Source: Triatoma infestans
Taxonomy: Eukaryota; Arthropoda; Insecta; Hemiptera; Reduviidae
NCBI GenBank assembly: GCA_011037195.1
Contig: JAAEAF010003124.1
Span: forward strand, 1-64,000
Reading direction: 5' to 3'
DNA length: 64,000 nt
Shown: piece after piece, positions 33,000 through 41,700 of the stretch
Layout of the letters: each line of letters starts with the position of its first letter
Numbering within the stretch: the stretch's first letter is position 1
Program-made: the position numbers and the translations under genes
The notes under the pieces: model-generated
What the model saw: only the letters and a program-made list of their open reading frames with translations
What the model was told of the DNA's origin: nothing
Database searches by the model: none

Positions 33000-33945
33000 T
33001 GTGAACGACGGCTATCCAGCGGGAGCAGCCGTAATACGCCATTATGGCCTTAGTGTGAAGGACTGTCTCTCAAGACAGCCGTCGTTATCTATTTAGATGG
33101 TCGCGCGGCCATCGACGCCTTAGTTATCTTGGCGGGTTTGTGGGGAGAGTGGAAGTACAGAGAGCTTGGAATTGAATGAGAAGAGAATTTGGAATGCAAT
33201 TTTAGGTAGCGGAATTTGGCCAAAGTGCTGACGAAGGGAATTTTTAGGTCAGTGTGGATAGTAAGGTTATCGAAGTAGAAGAGAGCATTGACGATGGTGC
33301 ATAGGATTTTGGACTGTAGGGATTGAATGCCGTTACAGGTTTGTGTTTTTGGCAGTCCCATATAATTCGAGCCCGTATGTCCAAATAGGAGCTAATAAGC
33401 AATTGTATAGTTGTCTTTTGTTGAGTTACGATTGGGAGAAAATTATGGTTAAACTGAATGGCGGGAAGGGTTTTTCGGTTTAAGGTGAAGACTATGTGCT
33501 TGGATTTGTGTTGATTAACCTGATTCTCCAACTAGGAAGCCAGGTTTCGAGGACACTGAAATGGCTTTGAAGATGACGAGTAGCCATGACGGGATCACTA
33601 TTAGAGGAAAGAATAGCCGTATCATCGGCAAAGATGAAAGTGGTAGTGTTGGGATGTAATGGGAGATCAGCCGTGTATACTGTGAATAAAAGCGGAGCAA
33701 GGATGCTCCCCTTTGGGACGCCAGCAAGGATGGGAAATACAGGAGAAAAGAAAGCGCCTTGGACAACCAGAAAATGGCGATCGGAGAGATATGATTTAAG
33801 GATGAGGTAGTAAGTGGAGGGGAGGTTGCCCTTGAGTTTCCACAATAAACCCGGATACCAGACCCGAATGAATGCCTGACACATGTTAAGAAAAACTGCC
33901 GGGCAGTAATGTTTCTGCTCAAGGGAGGTAGCGATGAGTCTACAA
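33000..33945 (-). pseudogene. Jockey-like LINE reverse transcriptase, frameshifted
   Basis: The minus strand from 33945 encodes VWYPGLLWKLKGNLPSTYY, then VPKGSILAPLLFTVYTADLP (motif with PxGS) and FIFADDTAIL, the catalytic F/YADD with both aspartates kept. A change of frame near 33530 leads to NQHKSKHIVFTLNRKTLPAI, and another near 33360 to IQSLQSKILCTIVNALFYF and TIHTDLKIPFV. That is the Jockey-clade order. The palm domain is well preserved, but the endonuclease and ORF1 are missing. AACGACGGCT at 33004 and AGCCGTCGTT at 33077 form an inverted pair in the presumed 3' UTR. The 5' end is next to an (AAT)n tract at 33952-33975. Confidence 0.88.
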
Positions 33946-33951
33946 ATCTAT

Positions 33952-34380
33952 GAATAATAATAATAATAATAATATACTTCATTCCAAAATTACAAGAAAC
34001 AATCAAATATACTACTGCTAATAAAACAAAAGTATTCTTATATGGCTTGGATAAGTATCTGTCAGCCGGAGGTTGATGTGATCAATTTTCAGCATCAAAA
34101 GTAAACATTCAAAAGGCAAATAAGAAAAATTAATGTAAAATAGAAGAGATTAATTTCTTTCTTGGTTTCAATGTAATATAACAGAATAGAAAATGTAAAC
34201 AATGATATAATTATACAAGAATGAGAAGCAGAACGAGATATGCACTAAACATTATAAAAATAAACAAACTGCAATATATTACTCTTTTTGTTGCAATTAA
34301 TCTGTCTAAAAATTGAACTCTTGTACCAATTCATATCTATAGAACCATGTAGAGCGTACGTATTAAATTAACCCCTTGAA
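33952..34380. other. (AAT)n microsatellite and AT-rich stretch
   Basis: The microsatellite is at 33952-33975. Nothing else is recognised. Confidence 0.55.
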
Positions 34381-34870
34381 TTCAATGAATTCAGAAGGCA
34401 CCTAAGGGACTGCAGTGAACGAGAACTCACACCTAGGTAGAGCAAGCGAAACTCCGTTAATATAGGACATTCTGCAAGAAGTGCACTATATCCTCTTTGG
34501 CTCTACGATTACACAGTGAGCAGAAATCTATCTTTCGCTCAGCCCAGGGTGTAAAATTCAAAAATAATAATTCCCCTCTCATTTTAAATAACCACCGCAT
34601 ATCGTTCAGCGACAAGTGCTTAGAAGGACAATCCGCTTCAAATGAAAATATCCTTACATTCAGGTCTAATTCCTTATAGAACAGAAATCGTGAACATGTC
34701 CTGCACGCCTCGTAGACTCATCTCTATACGCTAGTCTGATATTCTCTAATAGAAGCGACTATTGCTGTTCAAGTAACATTAAATTATTAGCAGAGAATTC
34801 TATTCGCAATTCTATTTCTGCGCCAAAACAACCCACTTCTCAAACCAGAAAGTTCTGCGACTTCCAATGT
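34380..34870 (-). pseudogene. LINE C-terminal fragment with Cys/His motif
   Basis: The minus strand near 34600-34440 encodes LNDMRWLFKMRGELLFLNFT, PWAERKIDFCSLCNRRAKED and IVHFL, after which a frameshift moves the expected final cysteine (AECPIL) to another frame. A CxxC...H...C motif after a leucine/arginine-rich helix is typical of the end of R1-, I- and Jockey-type proteins. It differs clearly from the motif of the 27.7- and 43.1-kb family. Confidence 0.65.
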
Positions 34871-35180
34871 CTACAAATCTATTTGTCTGATGGATGGTAG
34901 AGTGACAGTTACGGAAGCCAATCTGGTGGTTAGGTATGAAGGAAAGTAGATTTATTAAAGTATGAAGACGGGATAGTAGGAGCTTTTCAGGTAAAGATAA
35001 GAGAATTTGAGAAAGCTTTTTTCTAGAAATGGGAAAACCTAAAGTCCAGTCTGTAAAATTGTAAACTTGTTACTATGTGATTGTTCCATTTTCTGCAAAT
35101 ATTCAATTACCCTAAATAGCTGGAGAACATGTACAGTAGTAGAAATAGGAAAGCCTGAGTTCACAGCGGTTTCTAGAAAT
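34870..35180. other. Unassigned stretch
   Basis: No gene, RNA or repeat family is recognised. Confidence 0.4.
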
Positions 35181-35480
35181 CATAAAAAAGGATTTTTGGA
35201 ATTTTTTCAGACAAAATGCTTCAAATAGAAGTTTTATATCTTCATATATATATCAAGTTAATAGAGGAAATCATTGAACCATTTTCGGGGGGGAAAAAGC
35301 GTAAAACTGATAAATCCACTGGGGAATATGGTAGTTCCAATTACCCGATTTTGATCAGGACATTGCAGTCGACCCGCTGCTAGCTTCTAAATGAAATATC
35401 AAGTTTCAATTTCTACGATTATCCATTCTTAAGTTAGGGATAACATTCTATACGGATTTGAAGAATTCCACTAAACAGAA
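35180..35480 (-). mobile_element. Helentron-like element, degraded
   Basis: ATGCTTCAAATAGAAGTTTT, GAACCATTTTCG, GGTAGTTCCAATTACCCGAT and AATGAAATATCAAGTTTCAA keep minus-strand family order. The termini are absent. Confidence 0.5.
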
Positions 35481-35489
35481 TATAAATAA

Positions 35490-35735
35490 TTTTTTTTTTA
35501 ATTTAAGAAATTAATAGAAACGTCAACATCTATGGTCATTGGCGTCCGGAGCCTTCTCAGTGCACTACTAGCCTCCGGATAGTGTTCTCTCGTTACAGAC
35601 AACACTATCCATCACAGGACAGTGAGCTGTAGAGGCTCCTAGGAAGAAAAAATCTAACGATAAGCAAGCTGGATTCGAACTCGAGTCCTCCGCATGGGAG
35701 TCTAGTACGCTAACCACTTAGCTATTCCCTTCCTT
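35490..35735 (-). mobile_element. tRNA-derived SINE (family A)
   Basis: On the minus strand the head reads AAGGGAATAGCTAAGTGG (box A) and GAGTTCGAATCCAGC (box B). The body has CACTGTCCTGTGATGGATAG and CACTGAGAAGGCTCCGGACG. The T-run at 35491-35499 corresponds to the poly-A end. The copy is complete but diverged from the one at 4019. Confidence 0.8.
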
Positions 35736-36094
35736 AACTGGTTAACATCAATGGTCAACTCTTCAAAAAAAACTGGTCTCTTCAACTATTACAATTCTAA
35801 TTAAATTTACAATTTTTTTTTTAATACATTCAATTTTTACTAAACCATATTTTACTAAATATAATTGACCTTAGCGTTATCTATAAAGTTTACCTGCAAG
35901 AAGTATCTGTTGCATGCATTTACTTGGGGAGTAGGGACCCCACGGGTTACCACAGCTCAGTACTCCATGCACTTCCTCAGAACAGTACACAATACACTTA
36001 AACTACATGCACTCTACACTTTACAGACAAGGACAAACAAAGTACACAAATTAGGGGCTCCATCCTTAGTTAACTGGTGAAAGCCAGGGAGAAG

Positions 36095-36315
36095 GAAGGG
36101 ATTAGTTCAGTAGCAGCGTGCTGGACTAGCAACGCGGAAGTCCCGCGTTCGAATCCAGCATCCTGCCCTTAGATTTTCTCTTCGTAGAAGCCTCTACAAC
36201 TCACTGTCCAGTGATGGGCAGTGTTGTCTGTGGCTAGAGAACACTGCTTGGAGGCTGGCTGTGCATTGGAGAAGCCTCCGGGGATCACAATAGATCTTTC
36301 AGGTCGCAGTGCAAT
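36095..36315 (+). mobile_element. tRNA-derived SINE (family A), without poly-A
   Basis: AGGGATTAGTTCAGTAGC (box A), GACTAGCAACGCGG and GCGTTCGAATCC (box B) are followed by the family body with CACTGTCCAGTGATGGGCAG. The 3' end decays near 36313 without an A-tail. Confidence 0.75.
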
Positions 36316-36399
36316 AATCCCCTACAACAATCCACCTATAAAGCAGGGGGGTGGGGATTATACTATTAAACTGACTGCATATGACTCCTGAATGAAAGT

Positions 36400-36640
36400 C
36401 CAGCAAAATTTGTAACGACAGTATACAGCTAACCCTAACTAAGAGATTACGAGAATTTTCCGATAAATCATTTTTTTCCGGAAAATGTTTCTCATAACTA
36501 TGAGAAACATTTTCAACAAAGTGTTCCGGATATCTTTGTTCCGGATAATATTGACAGTTTAAAGAAAATCGTGACTTTTTTTCAGAAAATTTCGTAAAAC
36601 TCAGAAAATTATTTTCTGCAAACTTGGAATTCCAGTGCTG
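36400..36640 (-). mobile_element. Helentron-like debris carrying a perfect palindrome
   Basis: ATAAATCATTTTTTTCCGG, TTTAAAGAAAATCGTGAC and GAAAATTTCGTAAAACTC are weakly like the family's module. Inside lies a perfect 16-bp inverted repeat with a 2-bp loop at 36481-36514 (GAAAATGTTTCTCATA and its complement), made from the AAATGTTTC word of the module. Confidence 0.4.
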
Positions 36641-36659
36641 TCTACAGTCCCCAGTCATT

Positions 36660-37310
36660 TAATTTTAGTGTTATTATACAGTTAAACAATAAATTTCTTC
36701 AAGCTTAATAAATCGCGTCTAGAATTAATTTACAAATAACTTATAAAAGTAAATCATTTATATTTATTTCTTAGTATATTTTATAAAACTAGAATTTCCT
36801 ACTGATGTTCACTATCGTCATAAAATCCTGTTGCTCATTACCACCAATATTCTCGTGAGATAAGTTTTTGGAAGAGTGATCCATGGGTAACAACAATATA
36901 ACTAGCAAACTTGTTTAGGCGGTCTGATAGGTTGTTAATTTTCTTGAAGTTGAAGGACAATTGAATTGTTAGCACAGAGAGCAAGTTTATCTAAAATGTC
37001 CTCTTCTTAAACAACCATCTATATCTTGTTAGGAACCAATTAAATTTTCACGCTTCAATTATAATTTGAAGTACTGTAAAATGTAATATTGACATCATAT
37101 TTTTTTTACAAAAAATACGTTTACAGGCGTTTATTAATAAATTTTTAAATTTAGTTTTTATTTTAAGTTAAATTATTAGGCACATAAGGAATTTCCTACG
37201 GGGGTGGGGGGACTTATTTCGTATTTTTAAATTAAAAAAAAAATTAATTTATGCATTAAGTTTTTAGGTTGTGTCAGTCAACGTGATCCAACTTTAGTTG
37301 TTTCTCAGTA
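36660..37310. other. AT-rich stretch, nothing recognised
   Basis: No open frame or repeat is seen apart from a G-run at 37201-37210. Confidence 0.5.
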
Positions 37311-37332
37311 AATTTGGACTAAAGTCTCATAA

Positions 37333-37945
37333 CCTATTCCCATAACCAACAAAACACACACAGTCTATAACTTGAAATACTCTACTCCCAATTGCAATGC
37401 TTCCTATGTAGGAGAAAGTTCACAATACATACACAAAAGACTCAAACAGCACAAATACGACATTACTTCTAAGAAAATAGACAGTACAGTACTTTCCAAG
37501 CACGCTCTATCCTTGAACCATTCTTTTGATTTCCATAATCCTTTTATCCTTGAAACCCAGCCGACAATTACACCAAGCGACTCCTTACAGAGTCCATACA
37601 CATCCATCTCCAACCTAACCCCGTTAATCATAAAAAAGACAAAGACCTAATTTCTTCTTATTACTGTTCCCTAAAAAAATTCTGAGGAAAAAAAAAAGTA
37701 ATTTCTACCCCCACTTCATACATAACTTTCTCCACACATACCGGTACTTACATAACGGACCATACATAACGGTCCCCCCTTCTCCTGGCTTTCTGCATTG
37801 TAACATACACCCTTTCATTACAGACTTAACAGTCCCAGAGTAATCGCATCTATATATTTTGTTTTTTGTGTTATAATTTTTCTCTTTATTTTTGTATTGT
37901 TCCTGAAGAAGGCAAACAAAGTTTGTTTGAAACGGTCGAACTTGT
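37333..37945 (+). pseudogene. Penelope-like element 3' region: GIY-YIG endonuclease and terminus
   Basis: The frame from 37333 to 37650 gives THTVYNLKYSTPNCNASYVG, then ESSQYIHKRLKQHKYDI and SVLSKHALSLNHSFDF-like sequence. These are the GIY-YIG hallmarks (VYxL...YVG, the Arg of KRL, and a His-rich helix) with the cysteine spacing found in Penelope-like elements. The upstream stop at 37330 and the absence of the reverse transcriptase show 5' truncation. After the stop codon come ~250 bp of 3' sequence that end in a hammerhead-like core at 37899. A start codon is not meaningful here, since the frame is the tail of a larger protein. Confidence 0.8.
37899..37941 (+). ncRNA. Hammerhead-ribozyme-like motif of a Penelope-like element, best core in the window
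   Basis: GTTC at 37899-37902 pairs with GAAC at 37938-37941 as helix I. CTGAAGA at 37903-37909 fits CTGANGA exactly. AGGCAAAC and GTTTGTTT form an 8-bp helix II (two G-T wobbles) with an AAA loop. GAAA is at 37929-37932, then CGG with GTC (37935-37937) as the cleavage triplet. Helix III is minimal, as in the hammerheads of Penelope-like elements, which are thought to cleave best as dimers. All core positions that I can check are conserved. Confidence 0.7.
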
Positions 37946-38139
37946 TAATTATTAAAAAAACAATACAATTACTTTTTTGTTTTTTACCTTGAATTGATCG
38001 GTAAGCCAACAAATTCTTGTTTTCATATTTACAACTAACGGCCAACAAAGAAAATCATCTGATAATCTTGGACTAAAGTCATTTTTTAATATTTTTATAG
38101 ACTGAATTTGGGCTGTCCAAATGCTTATTTGGTTTTTAG

Positions 38140-38330
38140 ATTTTCTTTCCTTTGGTTCTATAAAAGAATGACTTTAAAAAAATGTTTAGTGTGTGTGTGT
38201 GTTGTGTGTGTGTGTATGCATGTATGTATATTTCAAAAACGAAAAGTTGTGGGAACCTCAAACAATATCAAACATGATATTCATTTTAGGCACACCATCG
38301 CATTTTTAGTATAAATTTCTTGTTTTTTTT
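38140..38330 (+). mobile_element. Helentron-like 5' fragment with (GT)n
   Basis: AAAAATGTTTAGTGTGTG, an impure GT tract with ATGCATGTATGTATA, ATTTCAAAAACGAAAAGTTG and TGATATTCATTTTAGGCAC correspond to the microsatellite-bearing part of the family. No terminus is left. Confidence 0.45.
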
Positions 38331-38454
38331 TTATAATTTCTATGAAAACAATGGTAGCAATTTTGGTTTTCACCTCAGTGTTATATGATTTTGGACAGAT
38401 AAAACTGATACGATCCGGTATTTTATCCGTCGTAGCATACATATTAGTTTTGTT

Positions 38455-38487
38455 CCTGACTGGTTTCGGATTTTCATCCATCGTCAG
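38455..38487 (-). ncRNA. Hammerhead-like core, family C, left arm
   Basis: Minus strand: CTGACGA at 38481-38487, TGGATGAAAATCC with a GGAT/ATCC stem and GAAA loop, GAAA at 38464-38467, then CCAGTC. The triplet is GTC. Helix I is weak. Confidence 0.45.
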
Positions 38488-38621
38488 AGCAAATTCACCA
38501 AGTTCGGGTAGAGATTTCACTTCAACATAATGTTTCGGTAGATTCACACTGTGTGTTTGTTGTGAGTCTACAGAAACATTTCGTTGAAGTGAACACTCTA
38601 CAGGTGAACTTGATGAATTTG

Positions 38622-38660
38622 CTCTGACGATGGATGAAAATCCGAAACCGGTCAGAAACA
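38622..38660 (+). ncRNA. Hammerhead-like core, family C, right arm
   Basis: CTGACGA at 38624-38630 is followed by TGGATGAAAATCC (4-bp GGAT/ATCC helix II closed by a GAAA tetraloop), GAAA at 38644-38647, the self-complementary CCGG, and GTC as the triplet. Helix I is short (CT with AG). The self-complementary helix III would suit a dimer in which two cores pair. Confidence 0.5.
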
Positions 38661-38949
38661 AAACTAATATGCATGCTAGGACGTTCAAATACCGGATGGT
38701 ATCCAGCATTGCGGACCCACTCACATTTTCAACAAAACTGATAAGTTTTAAAAAAATAATTACGCCAAAATTAAAGCTTTCCAAGAAAATTGCAAAAAAT
38801 TTCATTTTCTTTTTTTCTAAGCGAGAACGATCAAGCATCATCTAATTTCGAAAATTAAAAAAAAAAATTCAATTTCGTAATTATGACAGGTCGCAAAAAC
38901 TCACTCGTACAGCAATAAGTGGAAGAAATAAAAAAATTATCTTTTAAAT

Positions 38950-39200
38950 TACAATTTAATTGAAAAAAAATTAGATTTGGTTATTACTCCCCCTCTCCCC
39001 CCCCAAAGAGATGTTTTTAGTAAATGTGTATGTATTATATGGGTGTGCGTATATGTTTAAAATATAGAAGTAACTGGTAGAACGCTTTTTTAATTCGTGC
39101 GCGATTGTGCTACACTCTGACAAAAATTCTTTTGAGAATTTTATACATCAAAATCTATATAACTTACGAAAAAAATATGGAAAATTAAATATAAAAACTT
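38950..39200. other. AT-rich stretch with weak Helentron-like remnants
   Basis: GATGTTTTTAGTAAATGTGT and a short GT stretch recall the family's microsatellite region. Nothing else is seen. Confidence 0.3.
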
Positions 39201-39207
39201 AAGAGTT

Positions 39208-40288
39208 AATTTTTTTTTTACTTTCTCTTACTCCTAGTAAGAGGAAATATTGTAATCGTGTCAAATTTTCGATATCGAGTTTTCACCGGAAATATCCGTT
39301 TTGAGGTCCCCTGAGTCCAAAAAAGTGGTTTTTAGCAAATGGTCTGTGTGTGTGTGTGTGTGTGTGGTGGCGCGTACGTGTGTGTGTGTGTGTGTAAAGG
39401 TATGTATGTATGTATGTGAACAGCATAGCTCAAAAACGAAAAACAGTAGAAAGTTGAAACTTGATATTCCGTTTAGGTATCACTGTGGGATCTGACACTA
39501 CGTTATCTGTCAAAATTCCTCAACCGGAAGTACCACTTTACTAGTTGGATTTTTTACTTTTTTGCGATTTTCTCAAAAATCGCTCCGACGATTTTCTTTA
39601 AACTTTAAACATCAACCACACATACAAAGAGCTACAACTTTTATTAGAAACATTTCTCCGGGAAAATGCATTGAAGGGCACTTTTGGGGGAGGGGTGTGG
39701 TTAGGTTTTCATCTAAAGTGCTGTTTCAGTTTATTAGACAATTTTGCCATCTAAATAATGTTAATTAGAATTAAATATGTTGTTAAATATGTAATTAAAA
39801 AATCGGATAACCGGAAGTGCGTTTACTTTACCACTTTACTAAATGAGTTATTGACTTTTTCGTAATTTTCTAAAAAATGGCTCCGACGATTTTTTTGAAA
39901 CTTCGCATATAAACTAAACATTCAAAGATCTACAACTTTTATCTAAGACATTTCTCTGGGAAATTTCTTTTAAGAGCACTTTTAGGGGAGGGGTGGGGTT
40001 AGATTTTCATCAAAGTGCTATCCTAGTTCATTATACAATTCTATCATCCAAACATAATTAGTTAGAAATAAATAGATGACTGAAATTCCGAGTTTCAAGA
40101 AAATTAGTAAACCGGAAGTGCGCTTTTACCGAACAGTTTTTTCAGTTTTCGACGAATTTCATTAAATTTGGTACACAAAGTTTTCGACGAATTTCATTAA
40201 ATTTGGTACTACAAAACTTGTCAATTATCATTTTGAGAACTGGAGTAAGAGAAAGTTGTGTGAGTGTTTCACACCAGATTTTTTTTTT
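39208..40288 (+). mobile_element. Helentron-like non-autonomous element, longest intact copy
   Basis: It runs from a T-run and ACTTTCTCTTACTCCTAG to AACTGGAGTAAGAGAAAGTT, the hairpin GTGTGAGTGTTTCACAC, CAGA and a T-run. A (GT)n tract lies at about 39346-39393, followed by (GTAT)n. The first module ends in AGGGGTGTGGTTAGG and the second in AGGGGTGGGGTTAGA. A 34-bp tandem duplication of the TTTTCGACGAATTTCATTAA block at 40147-40214 is private to this copy. It is the best reference copy for the family. Confidence 0.9.
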
Positions 40289-40518
40289 CTAATTTAACGC
40301 GCGTCAACATCTATGGGTCATTTGGCGCCCGGTACTCAGTACTCAGTGCATTGCCGGCCTCCGGACAATGTTTTCTCGTTACAGACAGCACTGTCCATCA
40401 CTGGACAGTGAGCTGCAGAGGCTACTGGGAAGAAAAAAATATAAATGGAGCCCGGGCTCGAACCCGGGACCTCCGCGTTGCTAGTCCAGCGCGCTACCAC
40501 TGAGCTATTCCCTTCCCT
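40289..40518 (-). mobile_element. tRNA-derived SINE (family A) abutting the Helentron-like 3' end
   Basis: The minus strand starts AGGGAAGGGAATAGCTCAGT (box A region) with GGTAGCGCGCTGGACTAGCA after it, box B is GGGTTCGAGCCCGGG, and the body ends at GATGTTGACGCGCG. Its A-tail is merged with the T-run that ends the Helentron-like element. The insertion therefore used, or sits exactly at, that T-run. Confidence 0.85.
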
Positions 40519-40529
40519 ATATAAGTTAA

Positions 40530-41600
40530 ATAGATTACAATATTATGCATTTAGATGATTTTGTTTTATGTTTTTATTTTTATAAGTATGTTACACAATT
40601 TTTGGTTTATCTATATTGCTGTTTATTTTTACTCCAGCTTGTTATACTATTCTGTTTTTTTATTAAGCTTTCTCTTAAAAAAAAAAAAAAAAACAACAAA
40701 TAAAATAAATATAATAGCATTTTTATTCATTTAGATAAAAAACTTAATGTTATTATCTCAGAATAATGGAGTTAATATAATAAAATACTATTGAAACGAT
40801 CAACTTTATATTCAAATACACTCAACAATAGAATAGTGAACCACCTACACATTCTGTTTACCGACTTAACATTTTTGAAGCAAATTCTTTTACATATACG
40901 TACAATTCGTCAATACCTTAAAGAAAGAAAGTAATATTCTTGAATGAGTTTTTCTACCAGCTTACAATAAAGTATTGTGTTTTATTTTTTTTTCATTTCC
41001 TTTAAAAAAAAAATAAAAAGAAAAAAAAATATGTAATCGATATCTATAGGAATTTAAAACATGGATTTCTTAGAAGAATGATTCAGACAGTGAAATTGAA
41101 AAACAATTTTCCAAATATAAAATTCATTTAAACTGATTATTCCAGATAGAATAGAAATCTAAATTTCATTCACATCACAAATATGATTGATTAATCAACT
41201 CAATTTTCATCGCACTTCAAAAAATAATTAATTTCATTGAATTCTATTGCTATCCAATCTGATTTTTAAGAAATTTCCGTATTCACTTTCCTCTCGGAAA
41301 CACACATACACACGCACACAAACACCGAAGAATATAGGCCCTGTACAATTTCCTCGAAACATTTATTCCTGATGAAAACTGAATTTCCAAAATCCCCACG
41401 AATACATCCTCTTTCCAGCAATAGAAGAAAATAAACAATGTTGCTAGAAATATGTAGAAAAAAAAATAAAATAATTGATTTACCATGATAAGAATTCTGA
41501 CGATAATATTTACTGAAAAGTAATATATATATAAACAAAAAAACTCTTAATTAAATGTTATTGCTTGTTAGGATTATCGCTAAAACTATCCAAATAATTC
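40530..41600. other. AT-rich stretch, nothing recognised
   Basis: It has A-runs near 40677-40693 and 41005-41028. The frames at 41266-41538 are AT-driven with a CA tract and are not accepted as genes. Confidence 0.5.
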
Positions 41601-41617
41601 AATAATTTCTTAAGAAG

Positions 41618-41700
41618 TAATTGCTAAATGGTCGCGCGCTGGACAGCAACGCGGGTCCAATTCCAGCTGTCTTTAAATTTTTTTCTTCTCTAGTGGAAGA
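41618..41700 (+). mobile_element. SINE family A head, degraded
   Basis: ATTGCTAAATGGTCGCGCGC (box A, shifted), TGGACAGCAACGCGG and GGTCCAATTCCAGC (box B) are recognisable, with T-rich sequence after them. The body is missing. Confidence 0.55.

Larger units (their letters stand above)
38340..38740. repeat. Palindrome with two hammerhead-like arms (family C), best preserved
   Basis: The arms share ATCCGGTATTTTATCCGTC, TTTCGGATTTTCATCCATCG and AGAGCAAATTCA on the left, and the complementary blocks on the right out to ATACCGGATGGTATCCAGC. The centre, near 38,555, has GTAGATTCACAC facing GTTGTGAGTCTAC. The overlapping 186-residue minus-strand frame is a translation through the palindrome (it contains DENPKPVRNKTN twice in opposite senses) and is not a gene. 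Confidence 0.85.

Noticed and set aside
38648..38700. An extended helix III pairing CCGGT at 38648 with ACCGG near 38692
   Set aside because: The pairing exists, but the following triplet would be ATG, which is not a permitted cleavage site; the minimal CCGG model with GTC fits all copies better.
38281..38841. 186-residue minus-strand open frame, longest non-TE-like in its region
   Set aside because: It reads straight through a palindrome and contains the same peptide block in opposite senses; no domain is present.
39346..39410. CRISPR-like or regulatory repeat array
   Set aside because: The repeats are simple (GT)n and (GTAT)n microsatellites without spacers, and the sequence is eukaryotic.
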